The notes under the pieces: generated by a model
Seen by the model: only the letters and a program-made list of their open reading frames with translations
Databases searched by the model: none
What the model was told of the DNA's origin: nothing
Translations under genes and position numbers: made by a program
DNA from: Halolamina litorea
GTDB lineage: Archaea; Halobacteriota; Halobacteria; Halobacteriales; Haloferacaceae
Length of the DNA stretch: 64,000 nt
Assembly: GCF_026616205.1 (NCBI RefSeq)
Contig: NZ_JANHGR010000001.1
Span: forward strand, 558,001 to 622,000
Direction of reading: 5' to 3'
Part shown: one piece after another, positions 18,436 through 27,240 of the stretch
Position numbering within the stretch: position 1 is the stretch's first letter
How the letters are laid out: the number at the start of each line of letters is the position of its first letter

Positions 18436-18720
18436 ATGACTGACACCGACGGCGACGTGGTCGCCGAGGCCGACCCCGAGGAGGAACCCGAGCGAGAGAT
18501 CCAGCTCATCGAGGACGACAGCGGCTTCTGGACGCTCGTGGACTCCGAACACGGCCCCGTCGGTGACGCGCCGACGAAGGCTGCCGGCCTGACGCTGATG
18601 GAGGGCTATCTCGAAGACATCGACGTGGAAATCCCCGACGTCGAGCCCGCAGAGCCCGAGGAGGACGACCGTCCCGAGCAGTTCCCGCCGGACCCTGCCG
18701 ACCTCGACGACCCGCAGTAA
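18436..18720 (+). CDS. Small acidic hypothetical protein
   Basis: A 94-residue, very acidic protein with no recognised domain. A central block LIEDDSGFWTLVDSEHGPVGDAPTKA, about residues 24-49, looks like a short beta-rich fold, flanked by Glu/Asp/Pro-rich disordered ends. It lies 48 bp after the aldo/keto reductase and before ppsA. Codon usage is typical of the genome, supporting a real gene. Confidence 0.65.
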   Translation: MTDTDGDVVAEADPEEEPEREIQLIEDDSGFWTLVDSEHGPVGDAPTKAAGLTLMEGYLEDIDVEIPDVEPAEPEEDDRPEQFPPDPADLDDPQ

Positions 18721-18762
18721 CCTGTCGGCCGAGACGGAGTCGGCCCAATCGTCCGGAACCTT

Positions 18763-18769
18763 CTTTAGA
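18763..18769 (+). promoter_or_regulatory. TATA-like element of ppsA
   Basis: CTTTAGA lies about 26 nt before the ppsA ATG (18792), which implies a leaderless transcript. Confidence 0.5.
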
Positions 18770-18791
18770 CGTACACCGACATCTTCACCCG

Positions 18792-21059
18792 ATGGGAGTA
18801 CTCTGGCTCGACGACGTTCGCGCCGCAGACCTGGAGACTGTCGGCGGGAAGGGCGCCTCCCTCGGTGAACTCACCGGGGCGGGGCTGCCCGTGCCGCCGG
18901 GATTCGTGGTCTCGGCGGGAACGTATCGGGCGTTCATCGAGGAGGCTGGCATCGACGAGGAACTGTTCGCGGCGATGGATGTGGACCCGGAGGACTCCGA
19001 GGCGCTGAAGGCGGCCTCCGACAAAGCACACGAACTGATTCTGGACACCCCGTTCCCCGAGGAAGTGCGTGAGGAGATCCTCGCGGCCTACGAGCAACTG
19101 GGCGAGAACGCGTTCGTCGCCGTCCGGTCGTCGGCGACCGCGGAGGACCTGCCCGACGCCTCGTTCGCGGGCCAGCAGGAGACGTATCTCAACGTCCAAC
19201 GCGACAACCTGCTGCAGCGTGTCAAGGAGTGCTGGGCGTCCCTGTTCTCCCAGCGCGCGATCTACTACCGCGAGCGCAAGGACTTCCCGCACGACGCCGT
19301 CGACATCGCCGTCGTCGTCCAGGAGATGGTCGACGCCGAGAAGTCCGGCGTGATGTTCACGTCCCACCCCTCCACGGGCGAGCCCCGGATCATCATCGAG
19401 GCCGCGTGGGGGCTTGGCGAGGCGGTCGTCTCGGGGACGGTCTCCCCGGACAACTACGTCTACGACCGGAAGAGCGAGGCCGTGGAGGAGGTCACGGTCG
19501 CCGACAAGAAGGTCAAGATGATCAAGGACCCCGAGACCGGCGAGACCGTCGAGAAGTCGGTCCCGCCGGGCCGGCGAAACGCCCGCGTGCTCTCGGACGA
19601 CGAGATCGAGGAACTGGTCACGCTCGGCGAGCGCGTCGAGGACCACTACGGCCAGCCACAGGACGTGGAGTGGGCCATCGTCGACGGCGAGGTGTTCATG
19701 CTGCAGTCCCGACCGATCACCACCATCGACGACGAGGACGCCGAACTCGAAGAGGAGCGCGAGACCGCCGAGAACGGCGCCGACGGCGAGGTGCTGATTC
19801 GCGGCCTCGGCGCGTCGCCGGGCGTCGTCTCGGGCGAGGTCCGTGTGGTCACCGAACTCGACCAACTGGACAAGGTCGGTGACGGCGACATCCTCGTCAC
19901 CGAGATGACGATGCCGGACATGGTGCCCGCGATGAAGCGGGCGGCCGGGATCGTCACTGACGAGGGCGGCATGACCAGTCACGCCGCCATCGTCTCCCGC
20001 GAACTCGGCGTGCCCGCCGTCGTCGGCACCGGCAGCGGCTCCCGCGAACTCGTCGACGACCAGGTCGTCACCATCGACGGCGACCGCGGCACCGTCATCG
20101 AGGGGCGTACGGAGCCGGCCGAACCGGACCACGAACCCGTCGAGGAGGTCCGCCCGAAGACGCCCGTCAAACCCATGACCGCAACCGAAGTGAAAGTCAA
20201 CGTCTCGATCCCGGAAGCGGCCGAACGCGCGGCCGCGACCGGCGCCGACGGCGTCGGCCTGCTCCGCATGGAGCACATGGTCCTCACGCTCGGTAAGACC
20301 CCCGAACGCTACATCGAGGAGGAGGGCGGCGAGGCCTACGAGCAGCAGTTGGTCGACGGCATCCAGGGCGTCGCCGAGGAGTTCTACCCCCGGCCCGTGC
20401 GGGTCCGCACCCTCGACGCCCCGACCGACGAGTTCCGCTCGATGGAGGGCGGCGAGGACGAACCCAACGAGCACAACCCCATGCTCGGCTGGCGCGGCAT
20501 CCGCCGCAGCCTCGCTAAGCCCGGCGTGTTTAAGCACGAACTCGCGGCGTTCCGTAAGCTGTACGACATGGGCTACGACAACGTCGAGCTCATGCTGCCG
20601 CTGGTCAACGACGCCGAGGACGTCATTCAGGCCAAGAAGCTGATGGAGGACGCCGGCATCGACACCGAGAAGCGCAACTGGGGCGTGATGATCGAAACCC
20701 CCGCCAGCGCGCTGATGGTCGAGGAGATGGCCGAGCAGGGCATCGACTTCGCCTCCTTCGGCACGAACGACCTGACCCAGTACACGCTGGCGGTCGACCG
20801 GAACAACGAGCACGTCGCCGGGCGGTTCGACGAACTCCACCCCGCCGTGCTCGAACTCATCGCCGACACCATCCAGACCTGCCGTGAGTACGACGTCGAT
20901 ACGTCCATCTGCGGGCAGGCGGGCTCCAAGCCCGAGATGGTGAACTTCCTCGTCGAGGAGGGTATCTCCAGCATCTCCGCGAACATCGACGCCGTCCGCG
21001 ATGTCCAACACGAGGTCAAGCGCGTCGAGCAGCAGTTGCTCCTCGACTCGGTCCGCTAG
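18792..21059 (+). CDS. ppsA: Phosphoenolpyruvate synthase
   Basis: A 755-residue enzyme converting pyruvate and ATP to PEP, AMP and phosphate for gluconeogenesis. Domains in order: N-terminal ATP-grasp-type nucleotide-binding domain (KGASLGELTGAGLPVPPGFVV, AVRSSATAEDLPDASFAGQQ), the phosphohistidine swivel domain with GGMTSHAAIVSRELGVP carrying the phosphorylated His, and the C-terminal PEP/pyruvate barrel with FGTNDLTQYTLAVDR and the catalytic Cys in TSICGQAGS. Length is normal for archaeal PpsA. The TATA-like element indicates its own leaderless transcript. Confidence 0.97.
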   Translation: MGVLWLDDVRAADLETVGGKGASLGELTGAGLPVPPGFVVSAGTYRAFIEEAGIDEELFAAMDVDPEDSEALKAASDKAHELILDTPFPEEVREEILAAYEQLGENAFVAVRSSATAEDLPDASFAGQQETYLNVQRDNLLQRVKECWASLFSQRAIYYRERKDFPHDAVDIAVVVQEMVDAEKSGVMFTSHPSTGEPRIIIEAAWGLGEAVVSGTVSPDNYVYDRKSEAVEEVTVADKKVKMIKDPETGETVEKSVPPGRRNARVLSDDEIEELVTLGERVEDHYGQPQDVEWAIVDGEVFMLQSRPITTIDDEDAELEEERETAENGADGEVLIRGLGASPGVVSGEVRVVTELDQLDKVGDGDILVTEMTMPDMVPAMKRAAGIVTDEGGMTSHAAIVSRELGVPAVVGTGSGSRELVDDQVVTIDGDRGTVIEGRTEPAEPDHEPVEEVRPKTPVKPMTATEVKVNVSIPEAAERAAATGADGVGLLRMEHMVLTLGKTPERYIEEEGGEAYEQQLVDGIQGVAEEFYPRPVRVRTLDAPTDEFRSMEGGEDEPNEHNPMLGWRGIRRSLAKPGVFKHELAAFRKLYDMGYDNVELMLPLVNDAEDVIQAKKLMEDAGIDTEKRNWGVMIETPASALMVEEMAEQGIDFASFGTNDLTQYTLAVDRNNEHVAGRFDELHPAVLELIADTIQTCREYDVDTSICGQAGSKPEMVNFLVEEGISSISANIDAVRDVQHEVKRVEQQLLLDSVR

Positions 21060-21079
21060 ACCGACAGCAGAACTCCGCC

Positions 21080-21103
21080 TCCGGAACCCGTTTTTCGGCG
21101 CCG
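21080..21103. terminator. Candidate terminator between ppsA and the ABM gene
   Basis: The T5 run at 21091-21095 in the 45-bp gap between convergent genes is flanked by short CCG/CGG complements. It may end the ppsA transcript. Confidence 0.4.
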
Positions 21104-21104
21104 T

Positions 21105-21410
21105 TCAGACGTCCAGTTCGGTGCGCTCGCTCACGTCGTAGCGCACGACGTCCGGCTCACCCGCCAGCAGGTCGGGCAGTTCCGCCTCGAACGCCTCGAA
21201 GTGCTCGCTCTCGCTGTGGGCGCCGAAGGCGTCCTCGTCCTCGTACAGTTCGGTGAAACGCAGCGTGTTCGGCTCCAGCACGTCGGTGGCGGCGTCGTAT
21301 TCGAGGACGCCCGCCTCCGCGCGGGAGGCCTCGACCAGTTCGGCCGCGTTCTCGAGTGCTTCCGCACGCTTCTCGGGGTCGATCGGGAACGTCGCGTGGA
21401 CGTGGATCAT
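21105..21410 (-). CDS. Antibiotic biosynthesis monooxygenase (ABM)-domain protein
   Basis: A 101-residue dimeric ferredoxin-like-fold protein of the ABM/YgiN quinol monooxygenase type. Seen: [20 protein letters not shown] at the start, then [15 protein letters not shown] and [23 protein letters not shown], which match the family's conserved E(x)GxLxY and the second-strand/helix pattern. It may oxidise a quinol or act as a stress-related small oxygenase; the substrate is unknown. It is convergent with ppsA and divergent from nikR. Confidence 0.85.
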   Translation of the reverse strand: MIHVHATFPIDPEKRAEALENAAELVEASRAEAGVLEYDAATDVLEPNTLRFTELYEDEDAFGAHSESEHFEAFEAELPDLLAGEPDVVRYDVSERTELDV

Positions 21411-21469
21411 CCACCGGAACGAGCGCCGGTGCGGGGATACGGCTTGGGGAACCGGCCCGGACTGCTAAG

Positions 21470-21477
21470 GATTAATA
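21470..21477 (+). promoter_or_regulatory. TATA-like element of nikR
   Basis: GATTAATA lies about 27 nt before the nikR ATG at 21501, consistent with a leaderless mRNA. Any operator for divergent control of the ABM gene would fall within the 90-bp gap. Confidence 0.5.
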
Positions 21478-21500
21478 ACGAACAGCGCTTGAGTTGCTAC

Positions 21501-22019
21501 ATGACCGTCGTCAGCGTCTCGATGCCCGAGGAACTGCTCGAACGGATCGACAGCTTCTCCGAGGAACACGGCTACACCGGCCGGAGCGAGGTCGTCCGCG
21601 AGGCCGCCCGGAACCTGCTCGGGGAGTTCGAGGACCGCCGACTGGAGGACCGCGACCTCATGGCCGTCGTCACCGTGCTCTTCGACCACGAGACCACCAG
21701 CGTCGAGGAGCGGATGATGCAACTACGCCACGAACACGAGGGGCTGGTCGACTCGAACTTCCACTCCCACGTCGGCGAACACCACTGCATGGAACTGTTC
21801 GTGTTAGAGGGCTCGCTGGCCGAGATTTCGACGTTCGTCGGCAAGATCCGCGCCACCCGGGACACGCTCACCGTCGACTACTCCGTCACGCCGATCGACG
21901 GCTTCGACCCCACCTCGGGGCTCGGCCCGCTCACCAGCCACGCCGGCGACGATGTCACGGACGGGGGCACCGACGGCGCCGAGGACGCCGACACGGACGA
22001 CCACGGCCACGACCACTGA
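21501..22019 (+). CDS. nikR: NikR-type nickel-responsive ribbon-helix-helix regulator
   Basis: A 172-residue regulator: N-terminal ribbon-helix-helix DNA-binding domain ([17 protein letters not shown], then [14 protein letters not shown]) and a C-terminal ACT-like metal-binding domain. The nickel ligands are present at H77, H88, H90 and C96 ([14 protein letters not shown]), matching H76/H87/H89/C95 of E. coli NikR shifted by one. An extra acidic, His-containing tail (DDHGHDH) extends beyond the usual 130-140 residues and might bind metal. No nickel transporter lies nearby, so its target genes are probably elsewhere. Confidence 0.93.
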   Translation: MTVVSVSMPEELLERIDSFSEEHGYTGRSEVVREAARNLLGEFEDRRLEDRDLMAVVTVLFDHETTSVEERMMQLRHEHEGLVDSNFHSHVGEHHCMELFVLEGSLAEISTFVGKIRATRDTLTVDYSVTPIDGFDPTSGLGPLTSHAGDDVTDGGTDGAEDADTDDHGHDH

Positions 22020-22025
22020 CTCCCG

Positions 22026-23453
22026 CTAGAGCCAGCCCTCGTCGACCGCCGTGACGAGCGCCGACCCCGCGGCGCGCCAGTCGTCGCTGGCCCGTTCGTA
22101 CAGCGCCGCTGCGCGTTCGGTCGCCTCCTCGACGGCCGCCGCGGGGTCGGCGTCGACGAACGTCCCCTCCCGGACCACCGACTCCCCGGCCACGAACACG
22201 TCCCTGATCTCCCGTCCCGTCGTCGAGTAGACGAGGTTCGGCACCGCGGTGTGGAGCGGCGAGTCGACGGCCGGCGCCGTCGAGAGCTGGTCGGTTTCGA
22301 CGACGAGCAGATCCGCTCGCGTGCCCGGCGCAAGCGTCCCCACCTCGTCGGCGATACCCAGCGCCTCGGCGCCGCCGACAGTCGCCAGCCGCAGCGCCTC
22401 GGGCGCCGTCAGCGCCGTCGGATCCGTGTGTTCAACCTTCGAGAGCGTTGCCGCAGTCCGGGCCTCGCGGAACATCGAGTGGTGGCCCGGGCCGGGTGCT
22501 TGGTCGGTGCCGATGCCGACGGCGGCGCCGTACTCCCGGAACTCCGCGACCGGGGGGACGATCCCGTCGATGGCCGCGATCGAGGAGGGACAGCCGAGCA
22601 TCGACGCCCCGCTCTCGGCGAGGTGGCGGCGCTCCTCGGGGCTGGCGCCGTGGCAGTGGACCGCGACGAGCGCGTCGTCGACGACCCCGAGGTCGGAGAG
22701 CACCGAGACCGTCGAAGCGTCCGCGCCGTAGCGTTCCTCGACCTGGATGGCCTCCCGCTCGCCCTGTGCGGTGTGGAGGTGGAGCTTCGCGTCGCGCTCA
22801 CGCGCGTGTTGGTGGACCGCGTCGAGGAGTTCGGGCGAGACCATATCCAGCGCCTGTGGCCCGTAGGCGGGCGTGACGAGCGGGTCGTCCGCGAAGGACT
22901 CGAACAACCGATCCGCGCGGGCAAGCGCCCGCTCGCCCTGCTCGCGGTCGAAGGGGTAGAGCTCTCTGGGCCCGAGGTCGCCGCGCTCGTCGGGGACCTC
23001 GTTGATCGTCTCGACGGCGACGACGCCGACGCCGAGGGGCTGGTACACCTCCTCGGCGAGTGTCCCCACGTCGCCGGCGTACTCACAAACCGTCGTCGCG
23101 CCGGCGCGGACGGCCTCCATCGCGCCGAGTCGGGCGCCCGCGATCCGGTCGCCCTCGTCGGCGGCCGCAGAGAGCGGCCCGAGCGCGCGGTTCATCCACT
23201 CGATCTCGGGCACGTCCTGTGCGGCGCCGCGCAGCAGCGTGTGGGACATGTGGGTGTGGGCGTTCACCAACCCCGGCATGACGACGCCGCCCTCGGCGTC
23301 GACGGTGCCCGCGTCACCCGGTTCCGGTGCCTCGGCGGCGGGGCCGACGTAGCTGATCCGGTCGCCGTCGATGCCGACAGCACCGTCGTCGACGATTCCG
23401 AGTCGGTCCCCACGCATCGTGAGCAGCGTGGCGTTCCTGACGAGCGTGTCCAT
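22026..23453 (-). CDS. Amidohydrolase, MTA/SAH deaminase-like (TRZ/ATZ family)
   Basis: A 475-residue metal-dependent hydrolase of the amidohydrolase superfamily. Seen: the metal-binding HTHMSHTLLRG after MPGLVNA, LHLHTAQGEREA, AVHCHGASPEE and the catalytic Asp in GIGTDQAPGPGHHSMF. The closest described members deaminate S-adenosylhomocysteine, methylthioadenosine or 5'-deoxyadenosine. Start ATG is the complement of 23451-23453; the frame stays open much further upstream but without homology. The 3' end is 6 bp from the end of nikR, so the genes are convergent. Confidence 0.87.
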   Translation of the reverse strand: MDTLVRNATLLTMRGDRLGIVDDGAVGIDGDRISYVGPAAEAPEPGDAGTVDAEGGVVMPGLVNAHTHMSHTLLRGAAQDVPEIEWMNRALGPLSAAADEGDRIAGARLGAMEAVRAGATTVCEYAGDVGTLAEEVYQPLGVGVVAVETINEVPDERGDLGPRELYPFDREQGERALARADRLFESFADDPLVTPAYGPQALDMVSPELLDAVHQHARERDAKLHLHTAQGEREAIQVEERYGADASTVSVLSDLGVVDDALVAVHCHGASPEERRHLAESGASMLGCPSSIAAIDGIVPPVAEFREYGAAVGIGTDQAPGPGHHSMFREARTAATLSKVEHTDPTALTAPEALRLATVGGAEALGIADEVGTLAPGTRADLLVVETDQLSTAPAVDSPLHTAVPNLVYSTTGREIRDVFVAGESVVREGTFVDADPAAAVEEATERAAALYERASDDWRAAGSALVTAVDEGWL

Positions 23454-23543
23454 ACGCGGGGCTGGGGTGGTCGGTTCTTGAAAGTTCGCCGCGCTCGGAC
23501 CGCTACCCCGGAGCTTTTCACCGCGTGTTTCATGGACTGCTGT

Positions 23544-24215
23544 ATGACTGACTCCGACGGCGTCGTCGAGACCGACGACGTCTTCGACGCCGGAGGCGAC
23601 GACGCCGACGAAGTGGTGGTGTTCTCGGACTACGTCTGCCCGTTCTGTCACCTCGGGCGTGCCTCCCTCGAACAGTACCGCGAGGGCCGCGAGGCGCCCC
23701 TCGACGTCGAGTGGCATCCCTTCGACCTCCGTGGCTACCGCCGCGACGAGAACCGCGAGATCGAAGCGGAGGCCGACGACGGGAAAGACGAGGAGTACTT
23801 CGACCGCGTCCGGGAAAACGTCGAGCGCCTCAGCGAGAAGTACGGCGTCGACACCGACATCGACGCGGTGCCCGACACCGACTCGTGGGACGCCCAGCAG
23901 GCCGCCTTCTACGTGCGCGAGGAGCACCCCGAGCGGTTCGCGGCGTTCGACGACGCGCTGTTCGAGGCGTTCTGGGACGACCACCGCGATATCGGCGACC
24001 TCGACGTGATCGCCGACGTGGCCGAGTCGGTCGGCCTCGACGGCGCGGAGATCCGGGAGGCCGCCATCGACGAGGAGTGGGCCGACCGCCTCGAAGCGCA
24101 GTTCCAGGAGGCTCGCGACCGCGGCGTGACCGGCGTGCCGACGTTCGCCGCCGACGGGCACGCGGCCCGCGGTGCGGTGCCGCCCGAGCAGCTCGAACGG
24201 CTGATCGAGGGCTGA
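23544..24215 (+). CDS. DsbA/FrnE-family thioredoxin-fold oxidoreductase
   Basis: A 223-residue DsbA-like protein of the FrnE/2-hydroxychromene-2-carboxylate isomerase type. The active-site CPFC follows VVVFSDYVCPFCHLG (residues about 26-40). A long helical insertion (residues about 60-175) and the cis-proline motif GVTGVPTFAADG near the C terminus complete the fold. There is no signal peptide, so it is cytoplasmic. Start ATG 23544; ATG 23532 adds four residues (MDCC). Likely a thiol-disulfide oxidoreductase; substrate unknown. Confidence 0.88.
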   Translation: MTDSDGVVETDDVFDAGGDDADEVVVFSDYVCPFCHLGRASLEQYREGREAPLDVEWHPFDLRGYRRDENREIEAEADDGKDEEYFDRVRENVERLSEKYGVDTDIDAVPDTDSWDAQQAAFYVREEHPERFAAFDDALFEAFWDDHRDIGDLDVIADVAESVGLDGAEIREAAIDEEWADRLEAQFQEARDRGVTGVPTFAADGHAARGAVPPEQLERLIEG

Positions 24216-24240
24216 GCGGCCGTCCGGTTCCCACGAAACA

Positions 24241-24450
24241 CTTATACTTTGCTTCCGTTAGCTCGGCTGTCGCGATGCCGCCCCGGTTCGGGGTAGGGGC
24301 CTTATCGGGGGGGCACCGCGGCGATGCGCGCATCGCCGTGTGGTCGGCCAGACGTGGCCGTTCACCCACGGCGGACTTTATCGTCGAGACACCGACCCGC
24401 GAGCCGTGGCGCTCCTCGGCGCCCGCGACCCACACGCGCCGACCCGCAGG
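24241..24450 (+). ncRNA. Candidate structured small RNA upstream of mutS
   Basis: The 266-bp gap between the FrnE-like gene and mutS has no convincing ORF. It begins with a strong TATA-like element (ACTTATAC, 24240-24247) that is too far from mutS to serve it directly. It continues with several perfect hairpins: CCCCGG/CGGGG at about 24281-24293, a 20-bp palindrome at 24319-24338, and CGGCCA/TGGCCG with a GACG tetraloop at 24345-24360. mutS has its own TATA-like element at 24453. An independent small RNA is therefore plausible. No box C/D motifs were found and the class is unknown. Confidence 0.35.
24319..24338. repeat. Perfect 20-bp palindrome
   Basis: CGGCGATGCG is followed directly by its exact reverse complement CGCATCGCCG. 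As DNA it could be a dimeric protein site; as RNA it would form a stem only with a reduced loop. It lies 144 bp upstream of mutS. Confidence 0.85.
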
Positions 24451-24452
24451 GC

Positions 24453-24457
24453 TTTAG
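24453..24457 (+). promoter_or_regulatory. TATA-like element of mutS
   Basis: TTTAG centred 27 nt before the mutS ATG (24482) fits a leaderless haloarchaeal promoter. Confidence 0.45.
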
Positions 24458-24481
24458 CCGCCGACCCGCCGAGGGCAGTCC

Positions 24482-27151
24482 ATGTCGCAGGGTATCGTCG
24501 GGGAGTTCCTCTCCCTCAAATCCGAGACCGACGCGGATCTCCTGATGATGCAGTGTGGGGACTTCTACGAACTGTTCGCCGACGACGCCGAGACCGTCGC
24601 CGACGAACTCGACCTCACCGTCTCCCAGAAGTCCTCCCACGGCTCCTCCTACCCGATGGCGGGCGTCCCGCTCTCGGAGCTCACCCCCTACCTGACCGCG
24701 CTGGTCGAGCGCGGCTACCGCGTCGCCGTCGCCGACCAGTTCGACGCCGACGACGGCTCGAAGTACCGCGAGATCACCCGCCTCGCGTCCCCCGGAACCC
24801 TCGTCGAGACCACCGACGACGACGCTCAGTACCTCGCCGCAGTTGTCGAGGGTGACACCGGCGAGTACGGCCTCGCGTTCGCCGACATCACCACGGGCCG
24901 CTTCCTCGTCACGGCCGTCGACGACGCCGACGCCGCGAGCGCCGAACTCTACCGCTTCGCCCCCTCCGAACTGCTTCCCGGTCCCGCCGTTCGTAACGAC
25001 GACGCCCTCCTCAGCCGACTCGGCGAGCGCCTCGACGCCACCCACACGCTCCGGCCGAGCGACGAGTTCGGGCCCGGCCGCGCGCGCCATCGCGTTCGTG
25101 ACCGGTTCGGCGAGTCCACGCTGGAGAGCGTCGGCCTCGACAGCGACTCCCCCGCAGTTCAAGCCGCCGGCGCCGTCCTCGCGTACGTCGAGGAGACCGG
25201 CCTCGGCGTCGACGCGGCGATGAGCCGACTCCAGCACTACCGCCCGGACGACCACCTCGATCTGGACGCGACAACCCAGCGCAACCTCGAACTGGTCGAG
25301 ACGATGCAGGGGGGCAGCGACGGCTCGCTGTTCGACACCGTCGACGCCACCGTCTCCTCGCCCGGCCGACGGCTGCTCCGGGAGTGGCTCACTCGGCCGC
25401 GCCGCGACCGCGAACTCCTGACTCGCCGCCACGACGCCGTCGAGGCGCTCGCCAGCGCCGCGCTGGCCCGGGAAGCGCTGCGGGACTGTCTCGACGACGC
25501 CTACGACCTCGAGCGGCTGGCCTCCCGCGCCGCCTCCGGGTCGGCCGACGCCGGCGACCTACGCTCGGTGCAGGACACTCTCGGCGTGCTCCCGGCGCTC
25601 GCCGACGCCATCGACGGCACGCCGCTCTCGAACTCCCCGCTCCCCGCGGTGCTCGAAAAGCCCGACCGGGGCGCTGCCGCGGCGCTCCGTGAGGAACTCG
25701 CGACGGCGCTCCGGCCCGACCCGCCGAAGACGGTCACACAGGGGGGCATCTTCCGGGAGGGCTACGACGAGGAACTGGACGAACTGATCGAACGCCACGA
25801 GGAACTCGAACAGTTCCTCGACACGCTCGCGGATCGGGAGAAGCAGCAACACGGCCTCTCCCACGTCACCGTCGACCGGAACAAGACCGACGGCTACTAC
25901 ATCCAGGTCGGCAAGAGCGTCGCCGACCAAGTGCCCGAACACTACCGCGAGGTGAAGACGCTCAAGAACTCCAAACGGTTCGTCACCGAGGAACTGGAGG
26001 AGAAGGAACGCGAGATCATGCGAGTCGAGGAGGCCCGCGGGGAACTGGAGTACGAACTGTTCGAGGACCTCCGCGAGCGCGTCGCCGACCACGCCGAACT
26101 CCTGCAGGACGCCGGCCGCGCCATCGCCGAGGTGGACGCGCTGGCCTCGCTGGCGGATCACGCCGCCCGGAACGACTGGACACGCCCCGAACTCACCGAC
26201 GGCGACGCGCTGCGCGTCGAAGCCGGCCGGCACCCCGTCGTCGAGACCACCACGGAGTTCGTCCCGAACGACCTCCACCTCGACCGCGACCGGCGGTTCC
26301 TGATCGTCACCGGGCCGAACATGAGCGGGAAGTCAACGTACATGCGCCAGGCGGCGCTCATCACCCTGCTCGCGCAAGCCGGGAGCTTCGTCCCCGCCCG
26401 ATCCGCCGAGGTCGGCCTCGTCGACGGCATCTACACCCGCGTCGGGGCGCTGGACGAACTCGCACAGGGGCGCTCGACGTTCATGGTCGAGATGCAGGAA
26501 CTGAGCAACATCCTCCACTCCGCGACGGAGGACTCGCTGGTCATTCTGGACGAGGTGGGCCGCGGGACCGCGACCTACGACGGCATCTCGATCGCGTGGG
26601 CCGCCACGGAGTATCTCCATCGGGGCAACGACCCGCGCACGGAGGGGACCCCTGCCGGCCCCAAAGTACTCTTTGCGACACACTACCACGAACTGACCGC
26701 GCTCGGCGACCACCTCGACGGCGTCGCGAACGTCCACGTCGACGCCAAGAAACAGGGCGATGACGTGACGTTCCTGCGGACGGTCAAGGAGGGCGCGGCC
26801 GATCGTTCCTACGGTATCAACGTCGCCGAACTCGCGGGCGTCCCCAGCCCAGTGACCGATCGAGCGGACGAGATCCTCGACCGACTCCAGCAGGACAAAG
26901 CCATCGACGTGAAGAGCGGCGATTCTGGCTCCCGGCAGGTCGTCTTCGACCTTGAGCAGGCAGAAATCCAGAACGAAGCCCCACCGTCTGGGGAGCAGGC
27001 CGGCGCTACGCAGGCAGACGGCGACGACCGATTGACCGAGGCCGAACGCGATGCGGTTCGTGAACTCCGAGAGATGGACGTAAACAGCACCCCCCCGATC
27101 GAACTCTCTCAGCGGTTGCAGGAGTTACAGCAACGCCTGAAAGAGGATTGA
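24482..27151 (+). CDS. mutS: DNA mismatch repair protein MutS
   Basis: An 889-residue MutS1-type mismatch recognition ATPase. The mismatch-contacting motif GDFYELF (residues 26-32) is intact. Connector, lever and clamp regions follow. The ATPase has Walker A TGPNMSGKSTYMRQ (about 608-621), a Walker B region SLVILDEVGRGTATYDG, and LFATHYHELTAL. The C-terminal tail after about residue 800 is acidic and linker-like and ends with a helical segment. The related mutL gene follows at 29531, but a lipoprotein gene and a Nudix-like gene separate them. Confidence 0.97.
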   Translation: MSQGIVGEFLSLKSETDADLLMMQCGDFYELFADDAETVADELDLTVSQKSSHGSSYPMAGVPLSELTPYLTALVERGYRVAVADQFDADDGSKYREITRLASPGTLVETTDDDAQYLAAVVEGDTGEYGLAFADITTGRFLVTAVDDADAASAELYRFAPSELLPGPAVRNDDALLSRLGERLDATHTLRPSDEFGPGRARHRVRDRFGESTLESVGLDSDSPAVQAAGAVLAYVEETGLGVDAAMSRLQHYRPDDHLDLDATTQRNLELVETMQGGSDGSLFDTVDATVSSPGRRLLREWLTRPRRDRELLTRRHDAVEALASAALAREALRDCLDDAYDLERLASRAASGSADAGDLRSVQDTLGVLPALADAIDGTPLSNSPLPAVLEKPDRGAAAALREELATALRPDPPKTVTQGGIFREGYDEELDELIERHEELEQFLDTLADREKQQHGLSHVTVDRNKTDGYYIQVGKSVADQVPEHYREVKTLKNSKRFVTEELEEKEREIMRVEEARGELEYELFEDLRERVADHAELLQDAGRAIAEVDALASLADHAARNDWTRPELTDGDALRVEAGRHPVVETTTEFVPNDLHLDRDRRFLIVTGPNMSGKSTYMRQAALITLLAQAGSFVPARSAEVGLVDGIYTRVGALDELAQGRSTFMVEMQELSNILHSATEDSLVILDEVGRGTATYDGISIAWAATEYLHRGNDPRTEGTPAGPKVLFATHYHELTALGDHLDGVANVHVDAKKQGDDVTFLRTVKEGAADRSYGINVAELAGVPSPVTDRADEILDRLQQDKAIDVKSGDSGSRQVVFDLEQAEIQNEAPPSGEQAGATQADGDDRLTEAERDAVRELREMDVNSTPPIELSQRLQELQQRLKED

Positions 27152-27208
27152 CGGGTCGGAAGCGGCGGCCGGGGCATCTGCGGTCGCGGTTTATGTCGAC
27201 ACAACAGG

Positions 27209-27217
27209 TTATATTTA
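27209..27217 (+). promoter_or_regulatory. TATA-like element of the lipoprotein gene
   Basis: TTATATTTA is unusually AT-rich for this region and lies about 27 nt before ATG 27241, so the gene probably has its own strong leaderless promoter. Confidence 0.55.
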
Positions 27218-27240
27218 GGGTGGGTTCTTGGGGCCAACTG

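Noticed and set aside
22026-24161. A 711-codon version of the amidohydrolase
   Set aside because: The added residues overlap the FrnE-like gene antisense; the family N terminus starts at the ATG complementary to 23451-23453.
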